Part shown: positions 23,662 to 30,699 of the stretch, one piece after another
Numbering within the stretch: the stretch's first letter is position 1
Layout of the letters: each line of letters starts with the position of its first letter
Origin: Glycomyces salinus
GTDB lineage: Bacteria; Actinomycetota; Actinomycetes; Mycobacteriales; Micromonosporaceae
NCBI RefSeq assembly: GCF_016428645.1
Contig: NZ_JAELXW010000045.1
Span: forward strand, 1-41,342
Reading direction: 5' to 3'
DNA length: 41,342 nucleotides
The notes under the pieces: model-generated
What the model was told of the DNA's origin: nothing
What the model saw: only the letters and a program-made list of their open reading frames with translations
Database searches by the model: none
Made by a program: the position numbers and the translations under genes

Positions 23662-24897
23662 ATGCCCCCTTCTGACGAACCCCGGCCCCAACCCGGCCTG
23701 CACCGACGCCTCGGCCTCCCCTCGGCCATCGTCATCGGCCTCGCCTCAATGCTCGGCGCGGGCGTCTTCTCCGTCTGGGGCCCCGCCGCCGGCGCCGCCG
23801 GCTCCGCCCCCGCCCTGCTCGCCGCCCTCGCCGCGGCCGGACTCATCGCCTACTGCAACGCCCGCTCCACCGCCCGACTGGCCGCCGTCCACCCCCAATC
23901 CGGCGGCGCCTACCTCTACGGCACCGTCCGACTCCACCCCGCCGCCGGCTTCGCCGCCGGATGGGGCTTCGTGGTCGGCAAGACCGCCTCGGCCGCGGCC
24001 ATGGCCCTGACCCTCGGCCACTACCTGCTCCCCGACCACCCCCGAGCGCTCGGGGTCGCCGCCGTCATCGCCTTGGCCGCCGTCAACCTCCTCGGCGTCA
24101 AGAAGACCGCGCTGGCCTCGGCGCTGTTCGCGTTCGCGACCATCGCCGTCCTCTCGGCCGTCGTCATCGCCGGAGCGACCGGACCGGCGGCAGTACCGGT
24201 AGCCGAGCAGACCGACCCCTGGGGGGTGCTGACCGCGGCCGGGTTCATCTTCTTCGCCTTCGCCGGCTACGCCCGCATCGCCACCCTCGGCGAAGAGGTC
24301 AAACGCCCCGAATGGACGATCCCGCGCGCGATCCCGATAGCCCTGGGCATCACCCTCGTCGTCTACTCCGTCGTCGCCGTCACCGCCCTGGCCGTCCTGG
24401 GCACCGACATGCTCGCCCGGACCGACACGCCCCTGGCCGACCTCGCCGCCGCCGGCGCCCCGGCCCTCGAACCACTGGTCGCCGTCGGCGCCGGCATCGC
24501 CGTCGCCGGAGTCCTGCTGAGCCTGCTGGCCGGCATCGGCCGCACCACCCTGGCCATGGCCCGCGACCGGCGCCTGCCGGCCGCCCTCGACGCCGTCTCC
24601 GAACGCTTCGGGGTCCCCTGGGCCGCCGAACTCGCCGTCACCGTCCTGGTCCTGATCGTCGTCGCCACCATGGACCTGGCCGGCGCGATCGGATTCTCCA
24701 GCTTCTGCGTCCTGGTCTACTACGCGGTCGCCAACGCCTCGGCGACCACCCTCGACCGGCGCGCGCCCCTGCCGTGGCTGGGCCTGACCGGATGCCTGCT
24801 CATCGCCGCGAGCCTCCCGATCGCCAGCGTCCTGGGCGGCCTGGCCGTCTTCGCCGTCGGCGCGGTCTGGTACCTGATCACCGAGCGGCGGCGATAG
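23662..24897 (+). CDS. APC-family amino acid permease
   Basis: 411 residues with about 12 hydrophobic helices. The first helix (AIVIGLASMLGAGVFSVWGP) and the following SGGAYLYGTVRLHPAAGFAA are typical of the amino acid-polyamine-organocation family, as is FAFAGYARIATLGEEVKRPE. It imports or exchanges an amino acid or amine using an ion gradient. The start ATG is 3 bp after the PAP2 stop and has only a weak AGGA, so translation probably depends on the upstream gene. The substrate cannot be read from the sequence. Confidence 0.9.
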   Translation: MPPSDEPRPQPGLHRRLGLPSAIVIGLASMLGAGVFSVWGPAAGAAGSAPALLAALAAAGLIAYCNARSTARLAAVHPQSGGAYLYGTVRLHPAAGFAAGWGFVVGKTASAAAMALTLGHYLLPDHPRALGVAAVIALAAVNLLGVKKTALASALFAFATIAVLSAVVIAGATGPAAVPVAEQTDPWGVLTAAGFIFFAFAGYARIATLGEEVKRPEWTIPRAIPIALGITLVVYSVVAVTALAVLGTDMLARTDTPLADLAAAGAPALEPLVAVGAGIAVAGVLLSLLAGIGRTTLAMARDRRLPAALDAVSERFGVPWAAELAVTVLVLIVVATMDLAGAIGFSSFCVLVYYAVANASATTLDRRAPLPWLGLTGCLLIAASLPIASVLGGLAVFAVGAVWYLITERRR

Positions 24898-25043
24898 GTC
24901 CGCCGCGCAGTCGACTACCTCCAGCGCGCCAGTCCAACATGACCTGAACCCGATCGCGGCCCGATTCATGGTTACCTGGGCTTGGAGCACTCATCGGCTT
25001 CCGCCGCGTAGGCGGGACGGCCTGAGAACGGCGAGGGGAACAC

Positions 25044-25250
25044 ATGTCGAGACGACGTGGGAAGCACCTGGTCTTCGCGGGCGTGGTCGGTCTGCTTGCG
25101 CTCACGAGTCAAGTTCGGCTCTTTGGTAGTTGGCCCGCCATCGCATGGATCACCATGATGATTCTGAGCTTCGTATGGCTTGTGGTGGCACTGAGTGATC
25201 TTCATCATGCCAGCCGCGCCGGTGAACCCAGAGGGAACGTCCGGGACTGA
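25044..25250 (+). CDS. Small membrane protein
   Basis: 68 residues with two hydrophobic helices (HLVFAGVVGLLALTSQ and WPAIAWITMMILSFVWLVVA), flanked by basic ends that suggest both termini lie in the cytoplasm. ATG at 25044 with GAGGGG 5 nt upstream, a strong site. No known family. It stands alone: 146 bp from the permease and convergent with the HAD gene. About 110 bp after its stop hold no gene. Confidence 0.65.
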   Translation: MSRRRGKHLVFAGVVGLLALTSQVRLFGSWPAIAWITMMILSFVWLVVALSDLHHASRAGEPRGNVRD

Positions 25251-25362
25251 GGAACCCGGAAGCCGCCAAGCCGCCCGAGGTTTCGACCGTTTTCCGGGGT
25301 TCGGACGGACCCGCTGAAAGACCCGAGACGGCAACAAGAAGCGCGCCGGCAGAAGTGAGGAG

Positions 25363-26481
25363 TCAGCGAGCGCCCCGGCGGTGATCGCGGGCGGCGCGGA
25401 GCCGACGGATCACCGCCGGCTGCTCCGCGGCGGCCTCGGGGTTGTCGATCAGGCGTGCCAGGTGCTGGTAGTACTGCTCGGGAGTGAGCTCCAGCTCGTC
25501 GAGGATCGCCTGGGTCTTGGCGCCCGAAGCGCGCCACCAGCGCGATTCGAAACCCAGGATCCGCTGTTCGAGGGCGGTCAGTTTCGCCTCGGGCTCGCGG
25601 GCGGCCCGAGGCGCGGGCAGGTGTTCCTCGGCCTCCTGTCGCGCGGGCATGGGCGGTCTGGCCGGGGTGCGTCCGGGAGGCATAAAGGTCGCTCCTAACT
25701 CGATCCAATCGATCAGGTCCGCCACCGAGTCCTTCACGTGGTTGGGGCGGAAGGGGTACTTCTCCACTTCCCCCATACTGTCAGTCACCCCCGACATGAC
25801 CAGGACCGTCTCGAGCCCGGCCTCCAGGCCCGACAGCACGTCGGTGTCCATCCGGTCGCCTATCATCACCGTCGACTCCGAGTGGGCCCCTATGCGGCGC
25901 AAGGCGTTCCGCATCATCAGCGGGTTCGGCTTGCCCGGGAAGTACGCCTGGGATCCGGTGGCCGCCGTGATCATCGCCGACACCGCGCCGACCCCCAGCA
26001 TCAGGCCCTCCGGGCTCGGCCCGGTCGTGTCGGGGTTGGTGCACACGAACCTCGCCCCGCCCTTGACCAGCCGCACCGCCGTCGTCAACGCCCCGAAGTC
26101 GTACCGGCGGGTCTCCCCGAGGACCACATAGTCGGGCTGGTAGTCGGTCAGCACGTACCCGATCTCATGCAGCGCCGTGGTCAGCCCCGCCTCGCCGATC
26201 ACGTACGCCGAGCCGTCCGGCCGCTGCGAACGCAGGAAGTCCGCGGTGGCCATCGCCGAGGTGTAGATCGACTCCTCGGGCACCGCCAGCCCCGAATTCC
26301 GCAGCCGCACATGCAGATCGCGGGGGGTGTAGATCGAGTTGTTGGTCAGCACGAGGAACCGTTTGCCGGCCGCCTGCAGTTTCTCGATCAGTTTGTTGGC
26401 CCCGGGCACGGGGACCCCCTCGTGGACGAGCACGCCGTCCATGTCCGAGAGCCACGATTCGAACGGTCCAGGTGTATCCAT
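25363..26481 (-). CDS. HAD-IIA (NagD-like) hydrolase fused to DUF3263
   Basis: 372 residues from ATG at 26481; upstream in-frame starts lack support and run into the divergent gene. Residues 1-262 form a NagD-type HAD phosphatase: WLSDMDGVLVHEG (nucleophile Asp13, Asp15), FLVLTNNS, GKPNPLMMRNALRRIG, TVMIGDRMDTDVLSGLEAGL. A Pro/Ala-rich linker (263-300) leads to a DUF3263 domain (301-372: LTALEQRILGFESRWWRASG, YYQHLARLID, AVIRRLRAAR). DUF3263 is normally a separate protein of about 100 residues. An AGGAG site and an ATG at 25683 inside the linker would make exactly such a protein. The HAD part probably removes phosphate from a small sugar or nucleotide ester. Confidence 0.85.
   Translation of the reverse strand: MDTPGPFESWLSDMDGVLVHEGVPVPGANKLIEKLQAAGKRFLVLTNNSIYTPRDLHVRLRNSGLAVPEESIYTSAMATADFLRSQRPDGSAYVIGEAGLTTALHEIGYVLTDYQPDYVVLGETRRYDFGALTTAVRLVKGGARFVCTNPDTTGPSPEGLMLGVGAVSAMITAATGSQAYFPGKPNPLMMRNALRRIGAHSESTVMIGDRMDTDVLSGLEAGLETVLVMSGVTDSMGEVEKYPFRPNHVKDSVADLIDWIELGATFMPPGRTPARPPMPARQEAEEHLPAPRAAREPEAKLTALEQRILGFESRWWRASGAKTQAILDELELTPEQYYQHLARLIDNPEAAAEQPAVIRRLRAARDHRRGAR
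25681..25697 (-). promoter_or_regulatory. Internal ribosome-binding site and start inside the HAD-DUF3263 gene
   Basis: On the minus strand TAGGAG (25697-25692), 8 nt, then ATG (25683-25681). Translation from here gives 106 residues, the size of stand-alone DUF3263 proteins. The TAG overlapping AGGAG is out of frame with the HAD reading frame by one base, as if an older HAD stop had been bypassed by an indel. Confidence 0.55.
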
Positions 26482-26526
26482 GGGGACATCTTGCCATCGC
26501 AAGATCACCGCGACCAGACCCGCACG

Positions 26527-26532
26527 TAAAGT
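26527..26532 (+). promoter_or_regulatory. -10 box of a leaderless transcript
   Basis: TAAAGT followed by 7 nt and the GTG at 26540, with no Shine-Dalgarno sequence. No good -35 box is seen. Confidence 0.45.
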
Positions 26533-26539
26533 ATGGGAC

Positions 26540-26635
26540 GTGGAGACGGCATTGACCGCCGTGCTCGTCATCGCCTCCGGCGCGCTGGCGGGCGCATTCG
26601 GCTATTGGACGATCAGAACGGGGAGGAACCGTTGA
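26540..26635 (+). CDS. 31-residue membrane microprotein upstream of the nitrobindin-like gene
   Basis: GTG at 26540 begins 31 codons coding VETALTAVLVIASGALAGAF and then GYWTIRTGRNR: one hydrophobic helix with a basic end. Its stop TGA (26633-26635) overlaps the TTG start (26632) of the next gene, and that gene's GGAGG site lies inside this ORF. This arrangement argues that it is translated. It could be a functional microprotein or mainly a coupling leader. No homologue is recognised. Confidence 0.5.
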   Translation: METALTAVLVIASGALAGAFGYWTIRTGRNR

Positions 26636-27222
26636 GCGGACACGAGGTACCCGAGGAGTACGCCTCGACCTTTGCGCAGGTCGAGCCCTACCCGTTCGAG
26701 GAGACCGAGGACCTGCGCACGGGCCCGAACCTGCACGACGACCTGGTCCCGCTGCTGCCCCTGGTCGGCCGCTGGCGCGGCCGCGGCCAGGGCGGCTACC
26801 CGGGCACCGAGGACTTCCTGTACGGCCAGGAGGTCACCTTCACCCATGACGGCCGCCCGTTCCTGCACTACACGGCCCGCTCGTGGATCATCGACACCGA
26901 AGGCAAGCCGGTCCGCCCGGCCGCCCAGGAAACCGGCTGGTGGCGCCCGATCAAGGGCAAGGACCCCAAGAAACCCGAGGTGGAGGTCCTGCTCGCCCAC
27001 CCGACCGGCATCCTCGACCTGTACTACGGTCACGTGGATGGCAACCGGATCGAACTGGCCACCGACGCCGTCGTCCGCAGCCCCGAGGCCAAGGAGGTCA
27101 CCGCCTCCAAGCGCCTCTACGGCCTCGTCGAGGGCGCCCTGATGTACGCGGTGGAGATGGCCGCCGAGGGCAAACCCCTGACTCCGCATCTTTCGGCTCG
27201 CCTGACCCGCGCCGAGGACTGA
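26632..27222 (+). CDS. Nitrobindin-like FABP-family protein
   Basis: 196 residues from TTG at 26632, with GGAGG 5 nt upstream; a longer frame reading upstream is not supported. The motif PLVGRWRGRGQGGYPG (G-x-W-x-G-x-G) near residue 43, beta-barrel strands (EVTFTHDGRPFLHYTARSWI) and the C-terminal TPHLSARLTR with its His are those of the actinobacterial nitrobindin group (Rv2717c type, THAP4 heme-binding domain). Such proteins bind ferric heme in a ten-stranded barrel and isomerise peroxynitrite to nitrate. The rare start codon and overlap suggest expression coupled to the small ORF before it. Confidence 0.88.
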   Translation: MSGHEVPEEYASTFAQVEPYPFEETEDLRTGPNLHDDLVPLLPLVGRWRGRGQGGYPGTEDFLYGQEVTFTHDGRPFLHYTARSWIIDTEGKPVRPAAQETGWWRPIKGKDPKKPEVEVLLAHPTGILDLYYGHVDGNRIELATDAVVRSPEAKEVTASKRLYGLVEGALMYAVEMAAEGKPLTPHLSARLTRAED

Positions 27223-27410
27223 CCCCGGGCCGCGGTGAGTATTTGTGCGCCCGGCACTGCGTTACCTGATGTCGTTGACCGCTTGTTGCTGCGCGCGTCT
27301 TGACGCGCCGGGTGCCGCTTGACTCGGTCTGCTCGACGTTGTGGGTCTCCGCGCGGCCGGCGACGTCTCGCCGGCGTGGACGGTTGGGACCTCGCGCCTA
27401 GATATTTGGT

Positions 27411-27440
27411 GCGGGCGGCCGGACCGGTCCGGCCGCCCGC
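27411..27440. repeat. 30-bp perfect palindrome
   Basis: Arms of 15 bp (GCGGGCGGCCGGACC and its reverse complement) meet without a spacer. It begins 7 bp after a TAGATA box, so it would lie at the start of a transcript. It could form a hairpin in RNA or bind a dimeric protein as DNA. Confidence 0.85.
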
Positions 27441-27541
27441 TGCTCGCGAGCGGTGTCGGGCCTTGGCGGGGGCCGCGCGCGGGTGGCTCTCCGCGCGCGA
27501 TCTCGGTATGGCGGACTTCCGGAACCCTCTTGTGCCGCCAT

Positions 27542-27566
27542 CCCGCCGTGGCCCGACGGGTTTTTT
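27542..27566 (+). terminator. Rho-independent terminator with T6 tract
   Basis: CCCGCCG-TGGCC-CGACGGG (27542-27560, one mismatch in a 7-bp stem) followed directly by TTTTTT (27561-27566). It lies 320 bp after the nitrobindin-like gene, more consistent with the end of a separate RNA than with that gene's own terminator. Confidence 0.7.
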
Positions 27567-27616
27567 GTCTACAACCATCTCCGATGTCGACAACGGATCG
27601 CAACCAAATCCTCCGG

Positions 27617-27651
27617 CCTGTGGATAACTCCCCCCACCCTGTGGATAACTC
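27617..27651. promoter_or_regulatory. Two perfect DnaA boxes as a 14-bp direct repeat
   Basis: CCTGTGGATAACTC occurs at 27617-27630 and 27638-27651, 21 bp (two helical turns) apart. TGTGGATAA is the reverse complement of the consensus DnaA box TTATCCACA. No dnaA or dnaN gene is present, so this is not an ordinary origin. Confidence 0.7.
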
Positions 27652-27815
27652 GGCCAGCCGCGCTTGTTTCCGTTCCCTGACCAGCCGAGAGCGCTCCTGA
27701 GAGTCGGTCACCCTAGCCGGTCCCTGGCGGCGCGATCGCTGCCCCAGAGCATGGGTGTTGTCTTCGGCCTTCCGCCCGGGGCGATGCGACGAAGGATCCC
27801 GGTTCGAAGGACGGT

Positions 27816-30203
27816 TCAGAAGTCGCCCGGCCACAGGTCCTCCTCTTCTTCGTCCTGGTCAGGGGGCGCGGCGGGGGAGTGGGTCTTCACCACTGCGGTG
27901 CCGTCGTCGGCGTCCAGCACGGTCTTCAGCAGCGCCACCGCCCCGGCCTTCTCCAGCGGTTCGTTGCCGTTGCCGCACTTCGGGGACTGGACGCAGCTCG
28001 GGCAGCCCTCCTTGCAGCCGCAGGCCGCGATCGCGTCCATGGTGGCCTCCAGCCAGTCGCGCCAGGAGCGGAACGCCTGCTCGGCGAAGCCCGCGCCTCC
28101 CGGGTGGCCGTCGTACACGAAGACCGTCGGCAGCTCCGTGTCCGGGTGGGCCGATGTGGATAGGCCGCCGATGTCCCACCGGTCGCACGTCGCCACCAGG
28201 GGCAGCAGCCCGATCGAGGCGTGCTCGGCCGCGTGGAGTGAGCCCGGCAGGTCCTTGATCCCCTCCAGCGCTTCGGGCTCGACCGTCCACCACACCGCCA
28301 CGGTGCGCAGCGTCTGCGGCGGCAGGTCCAGCATCTGGGTGTCGATCACCTCACCGGAGGGGATGCGCCGCTTCTGGTACGAGATCACCGCCGAGGTCAC
28401 CTCCACCTCGCCCAGGCACAGCGCCACCCGGCCCAGGTCGAGGCTCTCTCGGGTGCCGAGGATCTCCAGGTGCGTGATCTCCTGCGGCGTGGTCGTCCAC
28501 GGCGGCCGCGCCGCGTGCACCAGCGCCAGGCCGTCGTCCAGGTCAAGGTCGTCCACCAGGTAGCTCTCGCCCTGGTGCAGGTAGAGCGCGCCCCGGTGGA
28601 CCAGGCGGTGCGCGGCCGCGGAGTCGACGGTGCCGATGAGCCTGCCGGTGCTGGTCTCGGCGATGTCGACCGCCATCGGCCCCGATCCGCGCAGGGACAC
28701 CTCCGGGCGCTCGGAGCCGACCCAGTAGTAGCGTCCTCCCGGCCGCCGGCGCAGCAGCTTCTGCTCGCACAGCTGGTCGGCGACCTCCCGGCTGCCGGGG
28801 ATCGACTCGAAGTCGGATTCGCGCAGCGGCAGTTCCTCGGCGGCCAGGCACAGGTGCCCGGCGAGCACGTACGGGTTCGACGGGTCGCACACGCTCGTCT
28901 CGATCGGCCGCTCGAAGATCGCCTCGGGATGGTGGACCAGGAACGTGTCGAGGGGGTCGTCGCGGGCCAGCATCACCGCCAGGGCCGGCTCGTCGCCGCG
29001 TCCGGCCCGCCCGATCTGCTGCCAGAACGAGGCCAACCGCCCCGGGTACCCGCACAGGATCACCGCGTCCAGGCCGGTGACGTCGATGCCCAGTTCGAGG
29101 GCGTTGGTGGTGGCGACGCCCAGGAGTCTTCCCTCGCGCAGGTCCGATTCGAGTTCCCGCCGGTGTTCGCGCAGGTATCCGGCCCGGTATGCGGCGATCC
29201 GCTCGGAGGCGGGGTCGGCGCCCAGCCGCGCCTTCGCCTCGGCCGCCACGATCTCGGCGCCGCGCCGCGAGGGCACGAACGCCAGCGTGCGCACTCCCTG
29301 CCGCGCCAGCTCGGCGAGCATCCGCGAGGTCTCGCCGAGCGTGGAGACCTTCTGAATCTCGCCTTCGAACTCGAACGACTCCGGTTCCCACAGCGCCACG
29401 CTCGCCCCCGGCGACGGCGAGGAGTCGACGGTGACCTCGACGGCGGGCCGCCCGGTCAGGACCGACAGGGACGCGGCGGGGTTCGCGGCGGTCGCGCTGG
29501 CCGCGATCACGGTCGGCTCGGCCCCGTAGTACGCGGCCAGCCGCAGCAGGCGGCGCAGCGTCAGCGCCACGTGCGCGCCGAACACGCCCCGGTAGATGTG
29601 GCATTCGTCGACCACCACGTACTTCAGATTCTTGAGGAGCGAGCGCCACGCCCGGTGCCGGGGCAGCAGCGAGTGGTGGAGCAGGTCGGGGTTGGAGAAG
29701 ATCAGGTTCGCGAACCGCTGGGCCCACTGCCGGTGCTCGTACGGCGTGTCGCCGTCGACGATCGCCGGGACGAGGCCCTCGACGTCGAACTCGCCGACCG
29801 CCCTGGCCTGGTCGGCGGCGAGCGCCTTCGTCGGCGCCAGGTACAGCGTCCGGCCTTCCCCGCCCAACGGCGACGCCGAGCCGTCGGTGGCGTCGGCCTC
29901 GGTGAGGATCGGCAGCAGGTAGGCGAGGCTCTTGCCCGAGGCCGTGCCGGTCGCTACCACCACGTCCCGGCCTTCGAAGGCGTGCGTGGCGGCCTCGGCC
30001 TGGTGCGGCCACAGCGACACGATGCCCTGTCTAGCCAGGGCGGAGCGGACCGGTTCGGTCACCCACTCGGGCCAGTCGCAGCGCTCGGCCGGGCGGGCCG
30101 GGAGTTCGCGCAGATGGCGCAGGCCGCCGTTTCCGGGCTCGTGATCGGCCGCCCGGCCGGTGTGGTCGGCGGCCAGGGAGCTGATGAGGTGGTCGGACGG
30201 CAC
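27816..30203 (-). CDS. DEAD/DEAH-box helicase with DUF1998 zinc domain (MrfA-like)
   Basis: 795 residues from GTG at 30203; the open frame runs further upstream but there overlaps the BldG-like operon. Motif I is ATGTASGKS (84-92), motif II is DECH (199-202), motif III is SAT, and motif VI is QQIGRAGR. The C-terminal DUF1998 region carries a cysteine cluster, CGCKEGCPSCVQSPKC, at 728-743, expected to bind zinc. Related MrfA/Hrq1-type enzymes are 3'-to-5' DNA helicases in repair of mitomycin-type damage. Divergent from the BldG-like gene, as I recall for SCO3550. No Shine-Dalgarno sequence precedes the GTG, so the message may be leaderless. The tail is acidic (DQDEEEEDLW). Confidence 0.93.
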   Translation of the reverse strand: MPSDHLISSLAADHTGRAADHEPGNGGLRHLRELPARPAERCDWPEWVTEPVRSALARQGIVSLWPHQAEAATHAFEGRDVVVATGTASGKSLAYLLPILTEADATDGSASPLGGEGRTLYLAPTKALAADQARAVGEFDVEGLVPAIVDGDTPYEHRQWAQRFANLIFSNPDLLHHSLLPRHRAWRSLLKNLKYVVVDECHIYRGVFGAHVALTLRRLLRLAAYYGAEPTVIAASATAANPAASLSVLTGRPAVEVTVDSSPSPGASVALWEPESFEFEGEIQKVSTLGETSRMLAELARQGVRTLAFVPSRRGAEIVAAEAKARLGADPASERIAAYRAGYLREHRRELESDLREGRLLGVATTNALELGIDVTGLDAVILCGYPGRLASFWQQIGRAGRGDEPALAVMLARDDPLDTFLVHHPEAIFERPIETSVCDPSNPYVLAGHLCLAAEELPLRESDFESIPGSREVADQLCEQKLLRRRPGGRYYWVGSERPEVSLRGSGPMAVDIAETSTGRLIGTVDSAAAHRLVHRGALYLHQGESYLVDDLDLDDGLALVHAARPPWTTTPQEITHLEILGTRESLDLGRVALCLGEVEVTSAVISYQKRRIPSGEVIDTQMLDLPPQTLRTVAVWWTVEPEALEGIKDLPGSLHAAEHASIGLLPLVATCDRWDIGGLSTSAHPDTELPTVFVYDGHPGGAGFAEQAFRSWRDWLEATMDAIAACGCKEGCPSCVQSPKCGNGNEPLEKAGAVALLKTVLDADDGTAVVKTHSPAAPPDQDEEEEDLWPGDF

Positions 30204-30339
30204 GGGGTCAATGATGCCGCAGCGCTCCGACACGTGCCGCCGGCGACGCCTCCGCGCGGCGGGGTCACGCTCCCGACACGCTCCCACGGCGAACGCAGTA
30301 CGCTTATGCGCTAGAGCACAGTCGACTTGGGGAGAGCGC

Positions 30340-30699
30340 GTGAGAGGGACCACCAGTGACGGAGCGCCCGAGCCTGAACTGGGACTGAGCCTGTCTACGG
30401 CCGGCGCCTGGACGGTCATCGCCGTCAGCGGCGAGATCGACATGTACACCGTCGAGCGTTTGCGGGAGGCGATCCGGCAGCTCATCGGCGAGGGCCGGAC
30501 CCAGGTGGCGATCGATCTGACGCCCACCGAGTTCTGCGACTCCACCGGTCTGGGCCTGCTCATCGGGGCCCGTCGCCGCCTGGCCGACGCCGGCGGGGCG
30601 CTGGTGGTCGTCTGCGCCAATACGCGCATCCGCAAGCTCCTCGACATGACCGGACTGGACAAGGTCCTCGACGTCCGGGAAGCGGTGCCCAGCGAGTGA
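30340..30699 (+). CDS. bldG: STAS-domain anti-anti-sigma factor, BldG-like
   Basis: 119 residues from GTG at 30340, with GGGGAG just upstream. A single STAS domain: WTVIAVSGEIDMYTVERLRE and the phosphorylation site FCDSTGLGLLIGARRRL with Ser68. In this family the unphosphorylated form binds an anti-sigma kinase and frees a sigma factor; BldG does this for stress and developmental sigma factors in Streptomyces. Gene order (helicase upstream and divergent, RsbW-like gene overlapping downstream, then hppA and topA) matches the bldG locus as I know it. The symbol rests on this synteny plus the motif. Confidence 0.87.
   Translation: MRGTTSDGAPEPELGLSLSTAGAWTVIAVSGEIDMYTVERLREAIRQLIGEGRTQVAIDLTPTEFCDSTGLGLLIGARRRLADAGGALVVVCANTRIRKLLDMTGLDKVLDVREAVPSE

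Larger units (their letters stand above)
27293..27566 (+). ncRNA. Candidate structured non-coding RNA
   Basis: Consecutive perfect stems: GCGCGTC-TT-GACGCGC (27293-27308), CCGGCGA-CGTC-TCGCCGG (27357-27374), a 30-bp palindrome (27411-27440), GCTCGCGAGC (27442-27451), CGCGCGCGG/CCGCGCGCG (27474-27499), ATGGCGG/CCGCCAT (27508-27541), then a terminator stem with TTTTTT. TAGATA at 27399-27404 may be a -10 box giving a shorter RNA from about 27411. I recall 6S-like RNAs in this chromosomal neighbourhood (scr3559 of Streptomyces, MTS2823/Ms1 of mycobacteria), which makes that class worth testing. The 5' end is a guess. Confidence 0.4.
27223..27815. other. Gene-free region of 593 bp with structured elements
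   Basis: No frame here has credible coding character. It holds, in order: a run of hairpins (27293-27541), a T6 terminator on the plus strand (27542-27566), a less GC-rich stretch with TTGTCTACAAC and TGTCGACAAC, two perfect DnaA boxes (27617-27651), and about 160 bp before the helicase stop in which I see nothing definite. Confidence 0.7.

Noticed and set aside
27617..27651. Chromosome replication origin
   Set aside because: Only two strong boxes, no AT-rich unwinding region of the expected size, and no dnaA or dnaN nearby.
27560..27660. 6C RNA because of the CCCCCC run at 27630-27635
   Set aside because: Only one C6 run is present and it is not in a hairpin loop; the family needs two C-rich loops.
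27319..27700. Short plus-strand frames in the gap before the helicase
   Set aside because: They run through the palindrome, terminator and DnaA boxes and lack ribosome-binding sites or recognisable sequence.
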